DNA from: Rhytidiadelphus loreus
Taxonomy: Eukaryota; Streptophyta; Bryopsida; Hypnales; Hylocomiaceae
Direction: 5' to 3'
Length of the DNA: 64,000 bases
Assembly (NCBI GenBank): GCA_947034895.1
Contig: OX344762.1
Coordinates: forward strand, 25,958,760 to 26,022,759
The notes beneath the pieces were generated by a model. It saw only the letters and a list, made by a program, of their open reading frames with translations. It was not told where the DNA came from and ran no database searches. Each line of letters begins with the position of its first letter. Position 1 is the stretch's first letter. Of the stretch, positions 10,907 to 20,527 are shown piece after piece. A program made the position numbers and the translations under genes.

Positions 10907-11906
10907 TTATGTTGATGCTCGACGCTTTTGCTTTGCCACAACAAGTGATACTATCCAAGAGAGACAATTTAAATCCATAGTTTGGCCAATAAGATATTGT
11001 CTCTGGAATTCCGTGATACTTGGGACATTGGTAATGCCCGTTTGGAACCCCATAGCCTGTTCCCGCTCATTGGCATTAGGCTCCACCATTTATTCAGTGT
11101 GAGTATTCCACACTAAACTTGGTCCATTATCTTTAAAGGCATAAGACCTTGAAAAACTCACCAATGTAGGCAAAGCCCTTCATAGTTCGCCTTTGCGGTT
11201 GCCAATTGCTAACGGAGCTTGATCATCATGATAAACACGCCTGGGTGATTGGTGGAGATCCAAAATATTTTTCATATATATATCGGATCGTTGAATATGC
11301 CTCACTACTACATGTAGCAACTTGGGTGGTGCCATGTTGGTCCACCAAAGTTGAGGTCTGTGAGCTCGTAAACCTACTACAACCACATCCAATAGAATGG
11401 GAATTCCAAGAATTCCATGAATGCAATGAATACTCTCAAGTGTGCGTATACGTGAAGTACTTACCACTGGTACATTTTCAATAATATACCCTGGTGGCCG
11501 TGGTTGAGAAGTCTAAATAGAACGTATCACCCACACCATATCATAAAATCGTGAAGAATGGTTGTCCCTCAAGCCATTTTGCTTACCCGCCATAGACATG
11601 CCTTGGCATGTCCAGCCCACAATAATTAAATCCACATGCCCCAATCGTACAATGTTTTCATGTGAAATCAAAGAAATATCGCTCGGTAGTATAATAAATG
11701 CGATCTTAATAGCATTGGTGCTTAATAAGGATGGAAAAGCTTGGCGCATTTGTTGAGCATGTCACTTGGCCACTTGTCATGCCATGTCGTCGTTGTCCAC
11801 ATAAATGTAACGCCTCACTTTTACACCCGCTTGCAACACTGCCGCCAATCCACTGCCAATACCACCAAATAACTCTAGAAGTGTAATACCTTTGTTTGGT
11901 GGCTTC
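10907..11906 (-). pseudogene. C5-cytosine DNA methyltransferase domain inside gag-pol (broken)
   Basis: The ordered motifs of C5 methyltransferases are visible. Motif I (AdoMet binding) starts at 11890 as 'GITLLELFGGIGSGLAA'. Motif IV, with the catalytic Cys, is at about 11618-11600 and reads W-T-C-Q where Pro-Cys-Gln is usual. Motif VI is at about 11490-11470 as 'PPGYIIENVPVV', containing Glu-Asn-Val. A motif VIII-like stretch, 'GLRAHRPQLWWTN', is near 11380-11335. The C-terminal 'REQAMGF' with a later 'GQTMDLNCLSWI' near 11060-10960 matches motifs IX-X. The frame is broken: a TGA at 11779-11777 where CGA (Arg) would fit, a shift after motif I, and stops before motif VI and after about 11180. 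The domain lies between protease and reverse transcriptase, which places it inside the polyprotein. The family transfers methyl groups to cytosine in DNA; this copy is presumably inactive. Confidence 0.85.
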
Positions 11907-12299
11907 TAATTGATTGTAGAAGTATTCAGAGGTCGGCCGTTATCATCCGCACCTCCACCTTCTTCCTCATTTTGTGGCAATGAAGATTGTTGCTGCGCTT
12001 CTTGGATCACAGTTTCTGCGGCATATTGTAGCTTGGCGGTATTGTTCCATACAAATTCCACCCCAGGTTGATATAATTCTTTCCCACTAGCTTCCAAAGC
12101 CTGAATGTCATCCACTTTTGCGATTGAAGCGATCATAGAAGGATTTTCAAAATTCTCTTCAAACCAAGATGAACCGTTTGCTACAAGCCCAGAAAAATAA
12201 TAAAGATCAACCAAATTTCCGGTGAGAACTCGTATAAAATGAGCTGGCTGTTGAGCCTTACGTCCATCCTCTACTTGCCATTCCGGTCTATATGACATT

Positions 12300-12865
12300 G
12301 ACTCCTCCCAGAAGTCCAAGGTGAAACCCATAGGGTATAATACCATAGCACTTACCAAAACATCATAAGATTTGGCCTTCGTGACTGTTGCTTTCACCTT
12401 CATGAAGCTAACATCTTCAACATCATCATAGCGTAGTCGTAGTGTCAACTCGCTCCGTGTGATGCCATTTGCTTGCTCTGTCCTCTCCTAGAAGTATTAA
12501 TTGTCTATGGACATGTTTCCAACGTGTCCTCAGTCAAACCCAAGCCTTCAATGGCTGAATCATCCGGTATCAAGGGTTGTGCACCGGAATCCAATAGTAC
12601 CCGTCGAGGTACAAAAATCTTCCCTTTAGGCCCAACTAATTGGAAAATGCCTTGGGAATTGTCAAGTACCACCACTCTTGGAGTGATGGATAACCGCTAT
12701 TGTCGGACGTGCTGGCATAGTCTTCAACCAAGCAGTTGCTGATAAAAGCCCCTCCGACTCAGTCCAATCACCATCATTCGTTGTTTGTGGCTCAAGCGTA
12801 GTTTCCATGGCACTAACCGATGTTGAGGTGCCTTCCTCACACATGGTAGCTGCCATTTGGAACAT
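12300..12865 (-). pseudogene. Retroviral-type aspartic protease region (broken)
   Basis: At about 12600-12560 the minus strand reads 'RRVLLDSGAQPLI', with the Asp-Ser-Gly active-site triad of retropepsins preceded by two hydrophobic residues. Upstream is a beta-rich 'VVVLDNSQGIFQL' segment. A stop lies between this part and the next open piece (12448-11906), whose first third reads like the distal protease strands and whose remainder is an acidic linker leading to the methyltransferase. The protease would cut the gag-pol polyprotein. This copy cannot be translated through. Confidence 0.65.
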
Positions 12866-13001
12866 TGTAGCACTGCTGAACTACGCATTTGCAATCATGG
12901 ATGTTGAAAACAACGGAGCATGACAAATAATAGTCGCTGCCTCAAAAAGTGTACCCGTACTTAGGCCACTAGTCTTTGCAACTTGAGTGGCTTGACGATT
13001 G

Positions 13002-15705
13002 CTAAATTTCAAATTGATGGAACCATAAATGAAGTGGGCACCACATCCTCCAATGTGAATGACTCCGGCAACACAGCTTGTTGGTTGGCTTCACCTGCCG
13101 TGGGTCCAATCCCAAACTCGCCCCTCGGGTTGCATCATGCACCACAATCTTACTCCTTATTGCAGCAAAAGCATCCCTTGGCGTGCCATTGGCATCCGCC
13201 AGACTACATAACATGTGGTCGTCTTCTTTTGTATAAAAGGACGTTGTGGTTCTTTGTGAAGAAGATCCCTTGGCCTCCGTGGTAGCACTCATTGCTGCCA
13301 TCTTAGCCTCCAACTTTGTGAATCGGGCCATCCATGATTTCTTCTCTCCGCCTACAAGCTTACCCTCTTTAGAGTCAATTCCCTTGGCATCTTTAGCTCC
13401 CTTAGGCTTCAGTTCTAGATGCAACTTTCAGCAGCTAGCCTCTCCATGGCCCTTGACACCGCAACCAGAGCAGAATCAACCAATCTTGGCGGTTTCTTTC
13501 TTTAGTGTCTTTGTGCAATCTCGTCGACGATGACCAACCCCACCACAATTAAAACAAGTAATATCCGCATCCCCCACATTGGCTGTAATGCTAGCCTTAG
13601 TGGATTTAGTCTTCTCGGATTGTTTCTCCTCCTTTCGCAAGAACTCCATGGCTTCTTTTTCCTCCAAGAGATTAATTTCAATTCTCTCAGAGGTCTCAAA
13701 AATATACCTCAAGGTGGGTGGGACACCCAACCTCAATGCCTCACCTCGAACAAAAATTTTGAGCTTTTTATCTAAGATGTTGTACTAGTGTTGAACAACT
13801 TGCTGTTCAGTCACCTTGTGAGTGGCGGAAATCAACCGCCTCAGTCTGGAATTTGCTTCTCGCAAAGACTCATCACTTCCACGTGTAAATGTGCAAAGTG
13901 ACTTCATTTTATCTACCCTTTGTCTATAGTAATCCCGCTACAACTACAAAAAAAATTGAGTTGTAGGATTGAAGGGGAATAGATTTGATACTGGCACTAG
14001 GCCCGTGGTCACGGTGACCTCATTGCCTCCCATGCTCGCGCCTCCTTCCTCTTGCTTTCCTTTTCTAGCAGATACTATGGTCGTGGATTTCCTTCCCCAA
14101 ACATCAGCATAGTTTGGAGCGTAGTAATCTCGCCAGGCTAAGATCTCGGTGGAATGAGCAAGCTCAAATTCCCCATAGTCTGCCAAAGGTGCCCCTTCAA
14201 GACATCCGAATAATGTCCTCCACACCATATATGGGTTGAAACTAGTGTTTCGGGACTTTTGGAATTCACACCACGTGGTGAACTCCCTACGGAAGTCATC
14301 CACTTCCATGGTGCCATTGGCACCAGAAAACCGCCGGACTCCCCGATCAACACCTCCAGATCGTCCTACGCAAATATAGATTCACTATGAGCAAGTGTTA
14401 CCCCGTGGTCAATTGTGATGACGGATAGTTTTCCTTTCTCGTCACAAGGAAACAAAGTGTTAAAGAATCCCAAACATTAGACGCTCTCTCAAGCCACCAA
14501 CCTTGTTCCCACTGCCACATGGTGTGGAACAAGTAATCTCTAGCTCGAAACTCGATGAAGATCAATGAGAATGTAGACAATGTGTGCAACTGAATTGCAC
14601 CCCCAAAGACGTGTCTCACCACTTCTCGACGTTGACCCTCGTTCTTCAACACCACTACCACTTGTGGGATGACCAAATCAACTACATCCACACGCCCCCT
14701 TGTCCAACTCAACGGGGCTCCAATCACAGGTAACGTCGCTCGCAAGTCCCGAATGATGTGCACCTCACATTGTTGAACCCAAAATTTGATGGCCTTTGGA
14801 CCTAAAACTTTAGTGCCCGGTTGCGCAAATGATTGGACTCCAAGTCGATTACAAGCCAACGATGAGAGTATAAATGATAGAGTTTCTTCTTGGGGCTGAT
14901 GTTTTAGAGAAGATTCATTGGATGACCCTACATGAAGAGTTTAGTCTAAAGATTCAAAAACCTTGTAGAAATTGTCTACAGTCAAGAGAATTTGCATTTC
15001 TTCTTCTTTTGTGCTTCCAACTGGTATTAGTCTAAAAGGCTTAGGAACCCCTTTGCCTTTGTCCATATCGATACCATATAGTCCCAACTACCATTGCAAA
15101 TTTCACCAAGCAAAATCTACAAAAATATTAACAATATATTGTGGTCAAGCAAGTAATCAAACTTAGGGAATGAACCCTAAATTCTCATATATAAACCGGT
15201 AACTAGCACACACCGCTAAGTCACTCTACATAAGCTCTAGCTAATAATTGCTAGGCTAACTCCACCCAACTACTATCAAACTAGGAGCAAATCTGAAAAT
15301 CTGTCATTCGGTTGCGGTTGAAATATTTGCAATCCACCATGGCAATAGTACCCTCAACCTCATGCAAAAACCGTGCATATATGAAGCACTGCAATATTGT
15401 GTCATGGTTGTCATCCCAACACTCCAATGTGACAAACGGTGTCAATTCTATAGGCGATGTGCCATCATGCCAAGTTGACCTACATCAGCGCATTGTGCCT
15501 GTGCCAAGTCTGCCTGCCATATCTCCCAGAACTTAGGCTCAGAGTGTTGTAGTCCTCGTGCAGGTAGTTGCTCTAAAATAAATTTGAGCAACGTTGCAAT
15601 AAAATTTGCCTTTTGCAGCCACTCCTCATACTCTGACAACGTCCGCCACTCTGGTGGTCTCTTATCTCTGGATTGGGTAGCCGCCTGTGCCCTAGTAGTA
15701 ACCAT
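13002..15705 (-). pseudogene. gag: gag region with tandem CCHC zinc knuckles (broken)
   Basis: The likely start is the ATG at 15705, giving MVTTRAQ, a common opening of plant gag proteins. The frame shifts near 15450, runs on to about 15300, and reappears at about 14860-14400 and 14309-13944. A gag-like helical region is followed at about 13560-13520 by a CCHC knuckle (C-x2-C-x4-H-x4-C, 'CFNCGGVGHRRRDC'). After a stop comes a second knuckle of the same spacing near 13480-13440 ('CSGCGVKGHGEASC'). A Lys/Glu-rich linker follows. Gag packages the RNA of the element and the knuckles bind nucleic acid. At least four frame breaks make it non-functional. Confidence 0.75.
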
Positions 15706-17048
15706 AAGTAGGCAATGATTGGATCTCCTAATCCAAAATACTACCCAAGATGATTCAAAGACACCTACAATCAACAAGTCTCAAAAACAGTCCACTTTTT
15801 GTTTTGTTTTTACAAAAACCAGGCCTTACGCGCCCTAAGTGACCGGTTGAGCGAGTCACCAAGCCCCGAATGACCGGTGATCACCGATCACCTGCAGTTT
15901 TAGACCGGGCGCCTCGGTCGCCAAAACTCCATGTTGCAGCATATCAGCCAAACTCCAAATTGCAGCGTATCAACCGATTGCAGCAAATTGCCGCAGATAT
16001 TTTTTCAAGTTGCAGCAGATCTTATGTATGAAGCTTTAGGAAAAAGAAAATCTAACACACAATTTCACCATGCGCGGTGAGATCACATTGCTCTTGTGGG
16101 CCACTAGCTCTGCAGGTAGGAGGGTTCAAGAGATGACCCACTTTCCTAATGTCGATCGATGGTGACAAGAGAGATCACGACCTTTTGCTGTGGATCACAT
16201 AGAGGTAGAGCAAGTGCTGCCAAAAGGAAATGACATGTTGTCTTGCAACTATGTAGATTTATCCTGTTCAAGAGGATTGACTAGTCGAAATATCTTGAGT
16301 TGCACAATGAGCCTTCTCTTGGAGTGACCTTCTACAAATTTGACAAGGTCGTATTCCTCCCGGAAGTGTAAATCCTAGAATTCAACTATGGCCGAGCATG
16401 GTTTGTGAGATCTAGCACAATCTTCGTGTGCTGGACTTCCTCAACGATCGTACTACTGAACCCATGGAAGGTTCAACTCCCTGCAAAATCTTGCGCATCC
16501 CACAACAAAGCTCATGATCATGCACACGACAGGGCAAAATCAGAATCTCTTGTATACGCAAATACATCCATGAAGAACAATCGCATTAGATCTCCTCTTC
16601 TACACCCTCACTTCTCGATAGGACCACAACAACATTCAGACATATGCCAAGATTTTCTTTACATCCCCACTCACCCCTCAAAAAACGCTCTTCTCCTCGC
16701 ATATAAATCTCCCAGATTTGCCACAACCACAACTTCCCTTCCACACACGCAAATGTGCTCACATTCCACGCTCCAATCTCACGCTGCTAAGATTGTCAAT
16801 TTCCACAGGCATGTGAGCCAACAGATTCATGTAACCAAGCTCCAGAGATTGCAAGTTCTTGAGATCAAAGGGCTCATCTCGAAGTTGTGCCAAAGTTGTG
16901 CAAGAGTTCAGTAGACACCATGCCAAATTCCGGTTCAACGCCCAATGCCGCTGTTGTGCTGCAAATGTAGACATTATGTAAAATATGTATATATACATGA
17001 TTTAGATAGATTTAAATATTTGTAGTATTATAAATAAAATGAAGTCGA
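15706..17048. other. Region between gag start and the right inverted repeat; LRR-like fragment
   Basis: 15706-16050 is a GC-richer leader with repeated 'accggt' and 'tgcagc' motifs and no frame. 16050-16750 holds short frames without recognised domains. On the minus strand at about 16900-16790 a frame reads 'LKNLQSLELGYMNLLAHMP' and 'VEIDNLSSV', which resembles one leucine-rich repeat and part of a second. This is a probable fragment of a receptor-type gene carried into the repeat-rich region. I found no LTR or tRNA primer site here. Confidence 0.35.
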
Positions 17049-18925
17049 CTATATAGAGAAGGATTTATTTGATAGCTTCATCTCATTTGATATTCTTCTT
17101 CTTTGTATTTTATTTAAATTATATCATGTCAAATTGGAGGGTTTTTTGTGAGCCTCAAAATGAAGAATCTCAACCGGAGCGTGAGTTCGAATTTTCTTTA
17201 TCGCAACTGCCGAATCAACCATAGTTGTCATTGAATCTTTCATTGTTACATGGGCAACCAGAAGATGAAGTTGGGCCATCTCGACCACCGAAACAACCTC
17301 GCGTGGAGAAACGATGGCACGGTAATCTTCAGCGTGACGCTCGGGCATTGGTGATTTTGTTGCAAGTTGGATGTATTGAATCCGGCAGCCGTGAAGTCAC
17401 ATTTGAAGGATGTTTTAAAGGCTTAAATGACGAGCAATATTATTGCATGGTGAGGCCTATCAAAGGAAGTCGTGGTCATCAACGATGGTTGGAAGGACCA
17501 GTTAATCCCTTAACCAAGGCAGATCGTGTCGATTACGTTGCTGCTACCGTCAAACGCATCCTCAAATTCTTGTAGATGGAGTGACATTTCAATTGGAGCT
17601 CTAGTTTTTTACCTCTATTAGATATATGTTGGATTTTAGTCCTTCATTCCATAGTTGGAGTGATTTATTACAATAAATTTGTGTTTGTGAAGTAGTATGA
17701 GGGAAATATTCAAATAGTTTATCTTTTAGGTGAACTTGAAGTGAATTTTCTTCAAAGTTAAAGATAAAAAAATAGTTGTGGGGCCAAATAAGTACTCAAT
17801 TATTCATGTTGTAGTTTTGGGAGTGAGTTAGGGGCTGACCCCACTTATTTGTGTGGTTAGAGTGAAGATAAGATGAAGAAAAGGTGAACACTATTCATCT
17901 TCTCTCCCGTTGGGAGTTTAAGGAGGACTCGAATGTTTGGAGGGCCATTGTGTTGTGAGTTTAAAGTATTTTGAAATGAAATTGGGAGGTGTTGTGTATC
18001 ATGGTGTGTAGTTTCAAATTTTTTTTCACTTGCTTGATTTGGAGTTGTGAAGCAAAAGTTGTGCTAGTTTGAGTGGAGAGAGGTTTGTTGCTTTTAAAAT
18101 TAAGAGATAGAGACTTTGATCGACCATAAAAGACGGACAAGTTTTTGTTTTGTAATGAAATTTAGAGGCAGTGTAGGAAATTGTGTTAGATTTTCATGAA
18201 GCTATCATTCGTTCTATTTGGAGTTTGTATGAGTGAGTTGTGAGTGTGGAAGCAAAGGAAGGTCTGTTGCCTTTCCTTTTCAAGGCCAAAACTTTGGACG
18301 GCTATAGAAGCTGAACAAAGTTTTAGAATTGCTTGAAATTTGAATGAAAAGTAGATGATTGTGTTAGCTTTTCAAAAAGCTATCACTCACCTCATTTGGA
18401 TCTGTAGAGCAATGGTGACACTCAAACAAAGTCCAGCTTGAAAATTGGAAGTTGGAGTTGGAGTTGGAGTTTGAAGGAGGTGTTGAAGACTTGTGTGTGT
18501 GTGTGGCTTGTGGCTTTGTAAATTTAATTTTATTGTTGCGGACGGTTTGGTTTACACCAACACTAGCCTCATTTTGTATTGTGGATGCGACGAAGTGGGA
18601 TTTATTGCTCACATGGTTTAGACTTTTATGTTGTTCTCACTGGTAAGGCAAATTTGTTGGTCACCGTGGGTTTGAAATTTAAGATTCAATCCCTCGGACG
18701 GTTCAGCTCGTAGTCTGGCCGTCTCGTTTTACACGTCCGAAGCCCGTAGTTTCTTATCACCTTACCTTAACCTTTGGCCTATTTAGAAACACAACATGAT
18801 AGGACAACAAATAGCAGTTTGAAGATTTGAAGACTCAAAGATTTGAAGATTCAACAAGTCACAATTTATTTCATTCCCGAGCCATTTTTGGTCGCAACTA
18901 GAATCCTCGTGATTTCCCGAGGCAA
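17049..18925 (+). repeat. 1.9-kb inverted repeat, right copy
   Basis: Mirror copy of 5775-7666, placed about 1.3 kb upstream of the gag start. It opens with 'ctatatagagaagg', a TATA-like start, and ends at 'cccgaggca'. The outer flank differs from that of the left copy except for weak similarity over about 20 bp. The near-identity of the arms contrasts with the heavily mutated gag-pol they enclose (9.4 kb between them). Either the arms are young, or they are kept alike by gene conversion, or the assembly folded here. Confidence 0.9.
17126..17578 (+). pseudogene. Unknown ORF in the inverted repeat (one in-frame TAG)
   Basis: From the ATG at 17126 the frame runs 32 codons ('MSNWRVFCEPQNEESQPERE' onward) to a TAG at 17222, then stays open without another stop to the TAG at 17576. 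The second part contains an ATG at 17225 (116 codons). The product is basic and Pro-rich early ('PSRPPKQPRVEKRW'), then a globular-looking region with 'REVTFEGCFKGLNDEQYYC' and an Ala/Val-rich C-terminal helix. No family was recognised. A TATA-like 'ctatata' lies about 75 bp upstream of the first ATG. The same frame with the same TAG is present in the left copy (complement of 7137-7589). It could be a gene fragment or the remnant of a transposon protein. Confidence 0.4.
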
Positions 18926-20517
18926 ACACTCTTTATACGACACCACCCGCTCCAAAAATCACCCCATCGTATTTCCACATTCACTGTATTTGACTAGCCA
19001 CCACTCCCCGTACTGCCACTGCAAGCCCAAAGTCTCATCCCCTCCCCCGTTGTGGCCAAAAAAACTCCAAGTCTCAACTTTGAGAATTTCTAGGAGAGAG
19101 ATAAATTTTTCTCATAAAGTTTTGGGATTCCCTTAGGTGGCTCACTCCTAATCCACCCTTTCCTTATCCTAATCCCTAAAGTACAGTCAATAATGCTCCT
19201 AACTTTCAAATATGGATTTAGGACCCATTTCCAAGGCTAAAATTCCCTAAAGCCGTGGTCATGGTGCTCAAGCTCTAACTTTGTTTGCTATTCTAGCACA
19301 CACAAAGCACCTCAAAAACACTTCAAAACTCATTTTTCTACTACCTTAGGTGTCAATTTTCACTACATGTACACTTATAAACGTAGTGAGATCTTTTTCA
19401 AGTAATAATATGTGAAGAAAAGCATCTAAAGAAACTGGAAAAAACTCACAATGAACTACAAAGTCAAGTCAATACCATTCTTGAAAAATAATCGTATGTT
19501 TGAATGAAGCCCGCGAGGCAAAACCTGTTACCCCATCACGTGGGAGACTCAATTTGAAAAAGATGAGTCTCCAAGAACTCTTCGTCGAGGTCAAAGGGTT
19601 TGAAGTCCTCAAACGAGATGCCCTGTTCTAGTTGGCGTCTCGGACTCTCGAAGTCTCCTTGAACACCTTCCCAACTCCGTAAATGTCGCCCTGATACGGA
19701 ATCAATGTCCAAGCACCTCTCCTGATAGCTATATTATTTCAATACCACCTATTGTAATCACATTTTAGAAAGTTTTGATAATAAAATTTGGATGAAACAC
19801 TATATTTTTCATACTACAAAGATTTCTTAAAGTCATCCATTCAATACAAGTTGTTTGTGGTGTATTTTGGCATCTTTTTGCTCTTTGCTACTCATAAGCA
19901 TTTTAGCCATAACACTAATTCTTTTTGAATTGGTCCCGACTAATGAAATGAGTCTTATTAAGTTTATTTTCTACTTCCAATTTGAAAATTTCTTGAAGTT
20001 GAATATTCTATTGCAATTTGAACTTCAGGTTTTTAATCACAATCTATTGATTTTCTAATAATAGATTGACACAAACATATGTTTTATATTGTGTTAAACT
20101 ACACTAAAATATATGCATACAATGGATTTTTTTTGGAGTCTTCAAGTGTTTTTTGTATTTGATATGAATATTCTTTGTTTTCTCTTCAAATCTTTGCAAA
20201 AAAGGGTAGAGGTACCTATTTATGATAATGAAAGCATTTCAACATGTACGATAGGGGAAATTTGTTGAGTAACCAAGCTCAATTTGTGCAAACATGAGGA
20301 TTAGGACGAATGGAAAAAAGAAAAAACGGTGGCTGTAACAACCAAGAAAAGATTTGATAATAAAGAAAATATCAATTAAGAAAAGACATGATAACAAAAA
20401 ATAAATAAAGTCGTGGTAAGTGGTAACCAAAATAAGTAGATTTGTGGTAAACAAAAATCCAAAAAATTAATAGCCTAAAGTGCCAAAATCTTAAAATGTG
20501 ATTTTCATATTGCTCCA
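18926..20517. other. Intergenic DNA with possible gene remnants
   Basis: 18926-19400 contains short non-conserved frames. On the minus strand near 19700-19555 about 50 codons are open and end with 'FDLDEEFLETHLFQIESPT' and a stop; I do not recognise the sequence. From 19740 on the DNA is AT-rich. A plus-strand frame at 19855-20058 is hydrophobic and AT-driven and I do not treat it as a gene. Confidence 0.3.
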
Positions 20518-20527
20518 ACCATTCAAC

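Larger units (their letters stand above)
5290..15705 (-). mobile_element. Decayed Ty3/gypsy-type retroelement with DNA methyltransferase and PHD domains
   Basis: Reading the minus strand, recognisable domains follow one another: gag, two zinc knuckles, aspartic protease, C5-cytosine DNA methyltransferase, reverse transcriptase, RNase H, integrase, then a PHD finger. The order RT-RNaseH-IN is that of Ty3/gypsy elements. Many frameshifts and stops split every domain, so no full polyprotein can be made. The pol frame is interrupted at 5775-7666 by an inserted 1.9-kb segment and at 8179-8404 by a MITE. Flanking LTRs and a primer-binding site were not identified, so the outer limits are domain-based. 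DNA methyltransferases captured by retrotransposons have been reported in streptophyte algae and dinoflagellates. This copy has that architecture in a dead state. Confidence 0.88.

Noticed and set aside
18452..18646. 64-codon frame (and its mirror at 6069-6263)
   Set aside because: No domain, low-complexity start (Glu-Leu repeats from a 'gttgga' run), Cys/Leu-rich end; most likely chance.
5775..18925. Interpretation of the 1.9-kb repeats as the LTRs of the retroelement
   Set aside because: They are in inverted, not direct, orientation, and the left copy lies inside pol, before the PHD finger.
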